From Byssothecium circinans (Eukaryota; Ascomycota; Dothideomycetes; Pleosporales; Massarinaceae): DNA of 64,000 nt. Below the pieces are notes generated by a model, which made no database searches, had not been told where the DNA came from, and worked only from the letters and a program-made list of their open reading frames with translations. Each line of letters opens with the position of its first letter. The stretch's first letter is position 1. Below, one piece after another: positions 23,223 through 33,790 of this stretch. Location of the stretch: NCBI GenBank assembly GCA_010015675.1, contig ML977019.1:196626-260625 (forward strand), written 5' to 3'. Position numbers and translations under genes: made by a program.

Positions 23223-24974
23223 TCCTTGCCCTTTTCAGCAGCCTTTGCAGTATTAATTCGGACCTTTGAGGGTGCTCTCGTCCAACTGGTTGAAATGTCG
23301 TCAGAGGTTGTACATGTTTCGACCCATCTTCTTTCACATCTTCAACGTTCCCAGTCATATGCGGCATATCGGCTACAACTCCAGCTCCAGATCGTCCCCA
23401 TTTCTCTTCTTGATTTTGTGGGAATATTCTACCCCTTCTTTTCGATCTGTACAAATTTGTGCGGTGGGCTCCATTACGTGCGTGCATGGCAAAAACGGGA
23501 TGGCCTGGGTGCTGCCATGTGTGGGTGTGAATAGCGGGTTGAAACGTTTACTTTTCATATCTCTGTTGGCGGACAGCCATGCGACCATGTGGTGGCTAGT
23601 ATTGGAGTCACAATTTCTTCGTTTCGGATTGATGGGATGGAAGGCGTTTTTCACGGGTCTGGTTGCGGCCAAATTCCCTCGATGGAATAGATCTATGACT
23701 AGGGATGGTGAGATCTCTGCACCTTCTCTACTGCCTCTGTCGTGGATAACCTAGCTATTTACCACCCTGTGCCTGTGCCTGTGCTGGGATTCCGAATCAT
23801 GGCTTAGCTTTAGGGTGGAAGGGTGGTGTTAGTCTCTTTCAACGAATGTTGTTCATATCCAAAGTGCCTTTATTATTAACCACCTGCTCATGAGTAAACG
23901 AATCCCCGTGACGTGAGATGAGTTAATTATAGTTTATAAACCGCATCCCCACACGTCGGCTAACTACAAACACTGCAGTCACAGGAGCCAAAACTGCACC
24001 TAACCAGGGAAGAGGGTTCGTCATGGCTCGTCACCTACTCCATTCCCAACAACAAACAAAACACAACGAGCTCATCTCTAAAAGCCGTAAGTTATGGAAG
24101 AACATAATATCAAGCAAACCAGCACATAAGCAAGGTAGTTAAGTTTCGCTATCGTTACTAATACGGCAAGTAGGAGAAAAAAAGGTCCCATTAATATTAT
24201 ATAGCATTAAACATTAACACTTACTACACTTACTTTTAATCCAGCTTTAAAACTTTCCCCCTATATTCTATCTCTCTATGCTGTTTTCGCACTTTTATAT
24301 CTATCTATCCTATGTACTATGTATATAGATCTTCACGCTTTACCTTTTACCACTACAGCTTTTAGAACGGCTTCTTCGCCGGCTTGGTAGCGCTAATAGT
24401 GTATGCAGTAGGTATGCATGCTGCGTATAGTATAGGTAAAACACATGGAATAAGGCGGTTTACTATTCCTCGTTGCCGTGCAAATTCTACTTCAAATATA
24501 CATATACATGTTTCTACCTATAAAACTGCTTGCTAGGTAAAAAGAGCGCAGCAGCAGTAATAATGACATATGATGAGTCTATATGCATGCACACCGCGCT
24601 GCTGTGGCAAAGAATTTAATTCCCCCTATTGGGATTGGGACGGGGACGTTCCAGTCCCAGTGCCTCTCCATCATGCTACCTATTCATCCCAATTCATCCC
24701 AAATTCCCACAATCCCAATCCCCCCATCGAAGGGCAAGGAAATGCAATCATGACCCTGTAAAGTTTTTGGTATCAAAGCGCTCGTTATATACATACACCG
24801 TTGATGCTCCTATATATATGGACATGGAAAGTCAAGAAGAAAAGCCCGGAAATGCATTGGGGGGGGAGTCATGTCATGTCATTGTCATGTCATTGCCATG
24901 CATGCAAGAGAAGAGAAGGGAGGAGAAGAATTGACCGTGGAAAAGAGGAGACGTGCGGCAGGTTCAGGAGACAC
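23223..24974. other. intergenic region with an AT-rich relic block
   Basis: Convergent spacer between SUN and the copper-fist gene. The block 24080-24560 is markedly AT-rich (TATAT and ATTAAA runs) compared with its surroundings and has no ORF. It resembles a RIP-degraded repeat. The segment 24866-24905 contains short GTCAT direct repeats. No gene is supported. Confidence 0.5.
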
Positions 24975-26788
24975 CTAGGTGATGGCGTTCGGAAACGTCA
25001 TATACTGATTCGCGTCATCCGCGTCGCTGGCAGCGAGAAAGTCCGGAAAAGCGTTCTGCTCGTCGGATACCGTCGGCATGTCCAAAAGAACTCCGTTATG
25101 GCCACCATGTGTGAGGCAGCCAACACATTCACATCCATCTCCGCATTGGCAGGTACCCGTTGCATCATTGCAGCCTGGGAGAACCGCTTCTTGCCAGAAG
25201 AACGTCGAGGGCGATAGCGTCGGCGTGTCCTCCTCCTTGCCGTCGCTGGGACTCTCCGCGGACGTCGGACTCTGGATCGGCTCCTCGGTCTTGACAGATA
25301 GTGCGGGTTCCGGCAAACTTGTCATGGTATTGTTGTTTGTTCCAAAGTATTGCGAGTCTATCGATGGCGGTGCCTGGACCGGTGTTGGAACGGAGTCTTG
25401 GGTCCATGGGCTCGTGACGTTCATCGGGGTATTTGGTAGGTTCATCGTGTTGTTTGTCGGAAAACTCATATGGCTCGTTGTCATGAAGTTTGTTGGTGTC
25501 GTGTCGTGGTATGCAAGACCAGCCTCTGCTCCATATCCTGCTTGATGTGGGTATGTTGGTATGTCATACGTCGGTGGAGGCCCGGCTCCGAACTGGCCTG
25601 TGCTCATCCATTGGTGCATCGATCTGATATACTCCATCATGGTTGCGTTATTTGGGTGGGCTGCACATCCAAAGCAACTGCAACCATCGCCACAGTGGCA
25701 GTTGTGGTCGGTCGCATGTGTTCCGGCATTGCTGGCCATCGGGGCCATCGGTATCGATGGAGGAGGTGCATGGTACATGGAGCCGATATGGTTGTAAATG
25801 GGCGTGGTGAAGTTGGGTGGAGGTGTCATGGGCACGAAGGGGTTGTTCTGATTCATCATGTTGTAGGACTGGGGCAGGAACTGTCCAGGATACTGATGAT
25901 ATCCATTGAATGTATTTGTTGGTCCATTTTGCTGAGGGGGATACTGTGGTTGGATCGGCGGTGCTGTCTTGGCACCTCCGCAACATGATTTCGTGGCTTG
26001 TACAGGCTTTGGTGGCTCCTCTTTTTTCTTGCTGCAACAGCTTCCCCCTTGAGGTGCCTGAACTGGCTGTATGGGCTTCGGTTGGCAGCAACTCGAGACG
26101 TTTTGAGACTGGGAAGTGGTAGGACGGGATGTAGGGATAGCTTGGTTCGCAACGGGGAGCTCTGTGCTTTCGCTATCTTTTCGCATCGAGAGGAGACGTG
26201 GGGTCGAGCTTGCGCTGGATGGAGGTGAATTGCTGTCGCTCGTCGGGGTCTGCGTAACGATCGAGGATGAATCAGTCTCGCCATCTTGACTAGCTTTAAT
26301 GGCCTTTTCTAGGTTGGACGGGTTGAATGTATTGGTCAGTTTGCGGGCCCGATTCTTCTGCACACGGTTGTTGTTATTAGGGGTGACTGCGGATTGACTT
26401 CGATCGGATGGACAAGCGCATTCGGAAGTCTTGGGGATGGTGTAGTTGATGACGACACGCTCACAGCTACATGAGCCCGTTGGATGTGGGCAGCTGCTCA
26501 GTGGGCGTCCGGGCTTGCGCACTTCGACAAGCACTCGATCGCGGTGATCACATTTCGACGAGCGATGACCGCGAATACAAGGGCCGCTACAATCTGGTCA
26601 ATAGGCTGGACCAGGAGACATCATCTGTCTAGAAGAGAAGGGTGAGAGGGTAAATGAGGCAAATATGTTCTTTTATTGATCGCCATGGCAAGGCGGGGCA
26701 AGGAAAAGTTGGGCAGGACAGAAGGGAAAGATGGACATGTAACATACCAAGCGACCTTCTTCCGCTCGCCGTTGACTTCGGCCCACAT
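24975..26788 (-). CDS. copper-fist transcription factor (Cuf1/Grisea/Mac1 family)
   Basis: Exons 26748-26788 (41 nt) and 24975-26586 give 550 aa. The 161-nt intron splits the first zinc-ligand cysteine codon. Joining restores the copper fist: VACGPCIRGHRSSKCDH (C-x2-C-x8-C-x-H), the RKPGRP minor-groove motif, and a CPHPTGSCSC end. C-terminal to it lie three CC pairs (SSCCQP, SCCSKK, SCCGG) and two copper-sensing cysteine clusters, CHCGDGCSCFGCAAH and CQCGDGCECVGCLTH. Family members activate copper uptake genes in the nucleus when copper is low, or detoxification genes when high. Two clusters resemble Mac1/Cuf1, while the CC pairs are extra. A TTTGCTCA element sits 46 bp upstream of the start. 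Confidence 0.93.
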
Positions 26789-28078
26789 GCTGTGGCCTTG
26801 GGAAGGAAAAGAGCAATGTGCTCACTAAAGGCTTTTGCTCATTCGCTAAGACAGAAAGATGGTCCACGTTCCTCGGTAGAAGAATGGGTGACAGCCGGCT
26901 GATCAGGGCGGCGACGCACGTGCGAGTATAGCTAAGACGGCCTGGCACAATAGAAGGTCGTTCTGTCGAGGAAGACTCGGCAATAAGATTACAAGATAGA
27001 TTGAGTGTGCCTAGGTCCACGTGGTACGTGGTACGTTTACCAGCTGGAGGGGCACTGACGAAAGCGCTCGGGGAGGGCACAGGTTGTGCGACGAACGAAC
27101 CGTGTGGCTGGTGCCAAAGGGAATCTTGGTTAAGTTTGTCTAGAGGGTGGATTGTGTGCAGCTGCAGGCGGCTGGCGGGAGAGACGTCCAGGGTAGGTTG
27201 ATGAGGCCTGTACAGTGCGCAAGAAAGAGCAGATTGACTGCAGTGTCGAGGATGGGAAAAGCGAGAAGAACGGGCAAGTTGGCGCGCACAGTCAGCAGCG
27301 CAAGCTTGGCCCGACAGGAAACGCTATCGGTAGGTGGTATGCGTCCTTGGGCAAGGCGTGTACCGTGGTGGACACTACCTATGCAAGTGTGAAAGTGCCC
27401 GGCGGGAGGGGAAGGTGGGCGCACCCAAAGCCAGGATCGTGTGCAAGGGTTACTCGGGAGTCGCAATGGAGAGCTCAGGCCGACGGGAACTCAGTGGTTC
27501 AACTTCGGGGTGGATGTTGTTGCGGAGGTCGTCGCGAGGTGTTTCTGTGGGAAAGTTGGACGGCATGAGCAAGTTTTATTGCTGTTTCGAGACTAGCTCC
27601 ATCCAGGTCCGCACCTCAGTCTCGAATCGCCGTGGATCATCTGGCGGGTAGCAGTCAGACGGCAGTTGGACGCGTGCCGCCGAAATGGGATGTTTCGTTC
27701 GATGAGGCGTGGCGCAATACGGTACGGTACGGTACGATGCGTGAGGGAGAGGAAGGAGGGCTGGATATGAAAAGCGAAAAGCGGTCGAGACTCCAACAAA
27801 GACAAGATAGTGGCCGAGTCCCTCCGGAACTCGTCGAGGCAGCCAAGCCAACAAAACAGTGAATACCCATCCGTGCCGTCAGGTGAGAGAATCCAGATGT
27901 CGCACAGTCAGCTCGTCTCCACCGAGCCGTTTGATGTGAATTCATCAGGCGTTACATATGTAGTGGCTGTGCATTCAATCACGTGATGCGGGGGCTGCCG
28001 AAACTTCACTCCGCCAAGTCCCAGTCTCTGCCCCAACCTCGCCAAGTCTTTGTCAACCGTTCTTCATCTGTCACCGTC
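26789..28078. promoter_or_regulatory. divergent promoter region, copper-fist gene and EFM7-like gene
   Basis: 1.29 kb between two divergent starts. It contains the CuRE-like site next to the copper-fist gene and a small ACGGT pentanucleotide repeat at 27717-27736. ORFs here overlap on all frames and carry no motif. No gene is supported. Confidence 0.5.
26834..26841 (+). promoter_or_regulatory. copper-responsive element candidate TTTGCTCA
   Basis: The 8-mer exactly matches the yeast Mac1 site TTTGC(T/G)C(A/G). It lies 46-53 bp upstream of the copper-fist gene start. A match of this length is expected by chance about once or twice in a window this size, so position is the main argument. Confidence 0.35.
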
Positions 28079-29103
28079 ATGAGCACGGATCTTGAGGAAG
28101 GAGGCATAGATCTCTTTCAGGAGCCTGCAGACTACTATCCCCCTGAAAAAGAGGCTACCTTTGCATCACATCGTTTGCTTTCTGGCAATGAGCTCAATGT
28201 CCGGCTTGTCGGCCACAATCCGCTGTGGGTAAGATCTCCTACTATCGACTTTGAGTACTTCTTGCCAATCCCACTTACTTCTCCCTCGCGATGAATTCTG
28301 TCATCTCCAGATGGACTCAGTTCCGTCCGTAACGTCGCTTTATGCTGGCTACATGTTCGGTAGCTGTCTGCTGCCACAACAAGCACTGACGTCTCTAGGG
28401 CCACTTCCTCTGGAACGCGGGGCGGACACTGGCACATTTTCTAGAAGAGCGGGCAAATGAACTAGTCAAGGGCAAAACAATTCTCGAGCTTGGGGCAGGA
28501 GGAGGCCTTCCGAGCCTCGTCTGCGCACTTAACGGTGCCTCCCGTGTCGTCATCACAGATTATCCAGATTCCGACCTCATCGAGAATCTGCGCTACAACA
28601 TTGCCCACTGTGACTCACTGCCTGTCCCGAGCAAGGTCGCCGCAGAGGTGAGCAAAAGAGCCGAGGCAAGCGACCACGACGACTAAAGTGCTCCAGGGAT
28701 ACCTTTGGGGGGCTCCTGTGGACCATATAAAGAAGCATCTTTCTAATGAATCTGGCTTCGATGTCCTCATCCTTGCCGATCTTCTCTTCAACCACTCGGA
28801 GCATGCCAAGCTCGTGAAGTCCATTCAACTGATGCTCAAAAAGTCACCAGCTTCACGAGCATACGTCTTTTTCACACCATATCGGCCTTGGCTGCTGGAG
28901 AAAGATCTAGCTTTCTTTGACCTGGCCCGAGAGTCTGGTTTCGTCGTCACCAAGATGTTCGAGAAGGTTATGGATAAGGTCATGTTTGAGGAAGATCCCG
29001 GCGTGAGTGCGACTTGCATCGACTGTGATCACGTACTGATACTGTAAAGGATGAGCTACTACGACGAACTGTTTATGGCTACGAGGTTAGCTGGGCAGCC
29101 TGA
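28079..29103 (+). CDS. EFM7-like protein N-terminal/lysine methyltransferase
   Basis: Exons 28079-28228, 28399-28647, 28697-29002 and 29050-29103 give 252 aa. All junctions keep frame. The N-terminal [12 protein letters not shown], then [19 protein letters not shown], the SAM-binding [13 protein letters not shown] and DYPDSDL match fungal Efm7 (formerly Nnt1), which methylates the N-terminal glycine and following lysine of translation elongation factor eEF1A in the cytosol. The last exon encodes only 17 residues and uses an AAG acceptor. An in-frame ATG at 27983 would add 32 residues; the one at 28079 fits the family start better. Intron 1 is unusually long (170 nt) and holds a possible 18-nt cassette (28311-28328). 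Confidence 0.87.
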
Positions 29104-29541
29104 TGTAAATATTTTATTTTTTTATTTTATTTTTTTTATTTTTTGAAAACTCTCAGCACCGTCCACTGTGGAAGGCGCGGAGCCCATAGTTATGACGAGA
29201 CTGCCGTCGCAGCTTAGAGAGGCTACTCATAGCAAACTCACGCTTCAAATCCGGAGGCAAGGAGATTTCGTCGTGCCTCAGGCTATGCCGATCCAGCTAC
29301 AGCGGTTTGCCCACACCAGCGCACATTGTGTATGCCCGTTGACTATCAGTGGGTACCACGTTCACAATGAACGCATGAAGTGACAGATGAACAAACAATG
29401 CTCTTCACAGATATATATGCGCCCCTATAAGTTCTTACTTCGTGCCATTTCAACAGATGACCGCCACTTCTAATTCACTATCGGATAGAAGATCCTAGAT
29501 ATCGGTATCAAACACACAGCAACCTCGACGATCGCGCCAAC
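29104..29541. other. 3' flank and spacer with T-rich tract
   Basis: A near-pure A/T stretch rich in T (29107-29144) starts a few bases after the methyltransferase stop and may serve transcript 3'-end formation. The rest is the promoter of the next gene. No ORF of interest. Confidence 0.55.
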
Positions 29542-30387
29542 ATGTCCCTACCATATAAGGGCCTCACTTTGACCCGCTACCCAATAAAACCGACCACACC
29601 GCAGCCGCACGACCGCGCACTCGCAGCAATCCTGCTCCTCCCACCTAAGGTACACGTTCAACTCCACGACCCATCCTACCAACATGTTACCAATGTCGCC
29701 ACCATACCTACAGATTTGATTTGGACGTACCTCCCAAACCTCGCTACTCGCATAGAAACGAACCCATCTATGGGATATTGCACGCTAAAAATCTGTATCC
29801 CTAACCTCAACCACGTCGGTGACATCGAAAAGCCGGCTCTGAAGTGGATGTTCGACCACCTTAACGACCTATCACGACTAAGGCAAAACTGGGCTTGTCT
29901 CCCAGCTATCGACTCAACGGGCGAAGGTTTCCTTCTCTACCGGGCTTTGCGACTCCTAGAACTGCACGACGCTGCTACGGATCTGCGAACTCGGGTGATG
30001 GATGTCATCCAGGAAAAGCCTCTTACATCATATGACGTTCAGCGTCTGTGGTGGAGTTTCCAGCATACTCCTGAATGGTCGCAGTGGCTTGATGCCCTGC
30101 TCCTCAACCTGATCCGCTATAAGCCTCGTCATGCAACGACTGTTGATGGAGGTTATGTGTGGGAGTTTATACGGGGTGAGATGTCTCTGCTTAAGCCTGT
30201 CGAACAATTTCATATTGTGGCTCTATCCCGTGAGTGCCAGGAAATGGTCTACAAGCCTGATGTGCTGAGCAAGACTAAACACTTGGTTCGGCGAGTGGTT
30301 GGTTCAATTCGTCGTGGTACAGAGGTGGAGGAGGTCATTCCTGCTGCGAAACGTCTTCTGGGCGCAAAACGTGAGGATATTGATTGA
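29542..30387 (+). CDS. hypothetical protein, 281 aa, paralogue-like to the next gene
   Basis: Single exon with good coding character. No signal peptide or membrane segment. I do not recognise a named domain. The central part is helical-looking and contains LRTRVMDVIQEKPLTSYDVQRL. Its PLT-x3-VQRL motif recurs in the next gene (PLTLSAVQRL), with similar flanking hydrophobic spacing and a matching N-x-I/L..WEFI / N-x-A..LVYI tail. This arrangement recalls C-terminal regions of fungal BTB-type proteins, but no BTB fold is evident. Probably cytosolic. Function unknown. Confidence 0.75.
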   Translation: MSLPYKGLTLTRYPIKPTTPQPHDRALAAILLLPPKVHVQLHDPSYQHVTNVATIPTDLIWTYLPNLATRIETNPSMGYCTLKICIPNLNHVGDIEKPALKWMFDHLNDLSRLRQNWACLPAIDSTGEGFLLYRALRLLELHDAATDLRTRVMDVIQEKPLTSYDVQRLWWSFQHTPEWSQWLDALLLNLIRYKPRHATTVDGGYVWEFIRGEMSLLKPVEQFHIVALSRECQEMVYKPDVLSKTKHLVRRVVGSIRRGTEVEEVIPAAKRLLGAKREDID

Positions 30388-30822
30388 ACGAGTGAGGGCA
30401 TCTTTGGGTGCGGATGTGTGTTTGGCTGATAATTTGCCTAGGAGGCCGACGCAGCATATCAACATAAGGTTCAACGAGAGCAACTCGTAAAAAGGTATTC
30501 TTTATTTATCACACGCGAATGCTGATAATCCTTTCCAGTATCTAGTTTTTCTATCATTTCGTCTTTCACTATCCTATTTTGTCTGCATGTTAGAATCCTC
30601 GACTCCACCCTTTCCCCTTCTACACAATGTCTTCCCACCGCAGCAGCTAACTCACCACCACCCTCACAACCCTTCACATTGTATAATCCACACAACACGC
30701 TTCCACAACATACTACACAACGCAGTCGTTCAACTCCCTTATATATCCATGCTCTCCCACTCCCTTCAACCCCAAAACCAATTTCGAGAAAGCAACCCTA
30801 GCATCACTACACTAGCACCAAA
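30388..30822. other. short spacer between the two unknown genes
   Basis: 435 bp, pyrimidine-rich in its right half (leader of the next gene). No supported ORF. Confidence 0.6.
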
Positions 30823-31905
30823 ATGTCAACGCCACAGAACGGCGCAGAACTCCCAGAGTCTAACCGTCCCGACCGGAAGGCCTGGATACATCTCAAGACC
30901 GGTGATTTGCACTGGGTGCCCCTGAACTACGAGTACGAAGAATACATCATCGACCTGACTTCAGATTCAGGCTCCGACTCTGGTTCGGATTTAGAATACG
31001 ACTCTGACTCTGACTCTGATGTAGGCCACGATTCCGGCTCCAACTCCGACTCCGACTCGGATGAGGCTGAGGACGAGGAAACCTCGCTCACCACCCACCT
31101 CGCCAACCTCACCCTCTCCCTCTCCCCTCCACCCGCCACACCCCCCACAGAGCTCGACGCCCTAATAACCCCCCTCCTAACCGCCTGGCACGCCCACGCC
31201 AAACCCCTCGTAGTCACCGCCACCACCCGTCTCGCCACCTACCTACACACGCACCCGCTCACCCTCTCCGCAGTCCAGCGCCTCGTCCCCGCGCTGCTCC
31301 ACCACCACGCCGTGATGAGCCGTGTCGCGACCAACATCGCGTGGTTCAGCACGCGCGGTGGTATCTCTGTGGCAGAGAGGGAAGAGATGCTTGTGTATAT
31401 TTTGTGTAGGGGGGCTGTGAAGACGAGGATGTACGCGGAGGAGGGGGGGAGTTGGGGGTGGGGGTGGGAGGATCGGTTGTTTGAGCAGGTGTGGGGGATG
31501 GTTGAGAGGTTTGAGGGGGAGAGGGGAGGGAAGGGGGGGATAGGGAAGCTGCAGTGTTGGGGGAAGGGGAAGGGGAAGGGGAAGGGGAAAGGGAAGAAGT
31601 ATGATCATTTTCAGCCGCAGCCTCTTTCTCAAGCGAAGAAGCAGGGAGAGCCTGCTCAAGCTGGGAAGGCCGATGGTAAGAAGGCTCCCTGTCACTCTCA
31701 ATTGCAGCCTCAGCCGCAGCCTAGGAAGCAGGGTAATCAACAGACTCAAGCTAAAAAGGCCGACGGCAAGAAGTATCAACCTCAACCACAGCCGCAGCCG
31801 CAGCTAGAGACGAACAAGCAGAAAGGTCAACAACCTCAAGCCAAGAAACCCACTGCTCGAAAGCCTGGTCCCAAGAAGCCTGCTTGCTTCCCAGCCCAAG
31901 CCTGA
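30823..31905 (+). CDS. hypothetical low-complexity protein, 360 aa, acidic and basic repeats
   Basis: Single exon. Residues about 45-90 form an acidic Ser-Asp tract (SDSGSDSGSD type). A folded-looking core (about 100-235) contains ATTRLATYLHTHPLTLSAVQRL, similar to the preceding gene. Then a GKGKGKGKGKGKK stretch, encoded by GGGGAA repeats (31559-31598), and three imperfect repeats of a Gln-Pro block followed by QAKKADGKK-like basic segments. No signal peptide. The acidic, core, basic layout suggests a nucleic-acid or chromatin-associated protein, but that is guesswork. Base composition switches from C-rich (31080-31300) to G-rich (31400-31600) inside the gene. Confidence 0.68.
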   Translation: MSTPQNGAELPESNRPDRKAWIHLKTGDLHWVPLNYEYEEYIIDLTSDSGSDSGSDLEYDSDSDSDVGHDSGSNSDSDSDEAEDEETSLTTHLANLTLSLSPPPATPPTELDALITPLLTAWHAHAKPLVVTATTRLATYLHTHPLTLSAVQRLVPALLHHHAVMSRVATNIAWFSTRGGISVAEREEMLVYILCRGAVKTRMYAEEGGSWGWGWEDRLFEQVWGMVERFEGERGGKGGIGKLQCWGKGKGKGKGKGKKYDHFQPQPLSQAKKQGEPAQAGKADGKKAPCHSQLQPQPQPRKQGNQQTQAKKADGKKYQPQPQPQPQLETNKQKGQQPQAKKPTARKPGPKKPACFPAQA

Positions 31906-33163
31906 TGGCAATGGTACGTAAAGAGGCGAAACCTCTACGAACCTCCACGACGAGCTTCTGCTTCCATCTTAGGTTCCATCGAAAGACTAAGACTTCAAGC
32001 AATGAAAGTAGCCAGCCTTCCCTCAACACTCTACAAAGTGCATAATTTAAGCTATTTAGCAAATGCCCGGTACAAGCCAGACTTCCATTCCATCTTGATT
32101 ATATATTATAAGAAAAGTGAACGTAACTTATAAAGGATTACATGATAGAGTTGTGCGACTTAATTTAACTGTGAATGGAACTTGCTAGAATTTTAGAGCA
32201 GGCCAAGCAACGTAATATATAATGTCTATCCGGGAGTCGTGAGACGCACGGTGTGATGAGACAAAGCAGGGGTACTTTGATTTTAAGAGAGCATATCTCG
32301 ATATCCCTTCTTTAGTCCAATCACGACTGTCGCATCTACCCCTTGAAGCTTGAGGCGCGCGGAGCCTTCGTTCATGGCAAAAGTATGACCTTCTAGTATA
32401 CTGCCCACAACAGCGCTTCGTCATGTGAAATTCATCGTAGGTAATCGGATCTGACCCTTGAAAATTGGTTCTGATGATATTAAGCCATTATCAGTCTCGT
32501 GGCTAGCGTGGCGTGCAGATTTATGCAAGCTCGTTACCCTGGTCAGTACGCCATGAAGGAGCGATCGGCGGCGACACCAACGCCAGGATATTTCTCTCAT
32601 CGCTCACTAAGCATTAGGTGCGGAAAGAGCCCAAGAGCGTCGGAAACCCAGGTATGATTTCAAATACTCGCGTAGGGGATGCCTAGGGCGTCAAATTACT
32701 CGATCCAGCTCGTTACATAGTGATGCTCGCTACGTGGGTGGTGAGGGATAGTACTCTGTCATCTAACAGTTGGATTCATGAATTACGAAAGCTCAGTTTC
32801 TGTACTTCAACGGTAAAGTAATTTAATGACATTCTCAAGCTAACCAACATGGAGCCCTAATACATCTTTGCTACTGGGACCCCCGGTCCTGCGCTGCTTG
32901 TCTCTAACTCTGGTCCTAGACTTGGTCTTACTTTCTTCCCTCTCTTCGCCTTTAATTCTGTTGGATGTGTCTTAAGAGCATCTACCTCTGGCGCGGTCTT
33001 GTGCTTCCGCCTGCCTTTTCCCTCACCACTGCCATCCATACCACGCATACCCAGATACGTCCGTAGAGTCACCCAAACAATCGTCCATGCCGCCATTATT
33101 GCCTGTTCCGGCTTCCACGTTTGATGCTAGATGTGTTTGAACGTCGTGAAGCTCCCTCATGTA
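31906..33163. other. AT-rich intergenic region, repeat relics
   Basis: Lower GC than the flanking genes from about 32040 onward, with frequent stops in all frames. A 79-codon minus-strand ORF at 32857-33096 has no recognisable motif. Likely old transposon debris. No gene is supported. Confidence 0.5.
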
Positions 33164-33352
33164 GTGCAGAAAAGGTGGGGAATAACACCGCTTGAACTAG
33201 TTACACCATTTTATTAATTTTAAGGGCAGCTTTCTTTCTCTAGCTCCTACATAAACTTCTTTTAAAAGCGCCTTCAATCTTTGCAAGTTTAAGACTTTAT
33301 GGCCGCACTGTTTGATATATGGAGGAGTCAGTGCTTCCCACTTTCTGGCTGC
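33164..33352. mobile_element. degenerate MITE, copy A of a two-copy family
   Basis: The left end GTGCAGAAAAGGTGG pairs imperfectly with the right end CCCACTTTCTGGCTGC. The interior aligns with copy B at 33440-33643: a CTTTCTCT..TATAAAC/TATAGAC block, AAGTTTAAGACTTTATG against AAATTTGCTACTTTATG, and ATATGGAGGAG against TCCGTGGAGGGG. More decayed than copy B. No ORF. Confidence 0.65.
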
Positions 33353-33439
33353 TTTGAAAGCTCTAAATCAAATTTACTAGCCTACCTGCACTAACACCAA
33401 GCGTAGCACATGAAAATATACCGTACTACGTACCCTCTT

Positions 33440-33643
33440 GTGGTGCAGAAAAAGTGGTTATTAAGAGCACTCCGACTACTCTATTATAAAGATCTCAGTA
33501 ACATCTCTCTTTCTCCAAATTCTATATAGACATCTGTGAAGAAGGCCTTAACTTTTAGAAAATTTGCTACTTTATGACTACATTATCTGGTCCGTGGAGG
33601 GGTTGTGGCTGAAGTCGGTACTTCCCACTTTTTCTGCACCCCA
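33440..33643. mobile_element. MITE, copy B, with intact terminal inverted repeats
   Basis: GGTGCAGAAAAAGTGG at 33442-33457 is the exact reverse complement of CCACTTTTTCTGCACC at 33625-33640. A few more paired bases extend outward. About 204 bp, no ORF, AT-rich interior. Same family as copy A some 90 bp to the left. Confidence 0.8.
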
Positions 33644-33790
33644 AAAGGTAAGATACAGCTCAATCAAAATCAACATGAAATTGTCTAAACAATGCAACGG
33701 CCAAAATAACGGTACCGGTAAAACTGGACGATTGTATCTACAAACGACGTCTGAACTTCTGTCGGGCCCGCCTTATAAACATAGGAGGCT

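Noticed and set aside
31243..31785. 180-codon minus-strand ORF, Leu/Pro-rich
   Set aside because: Antisense of the low-complexity unknown gene; its composition reflects the G-rich coding strand.
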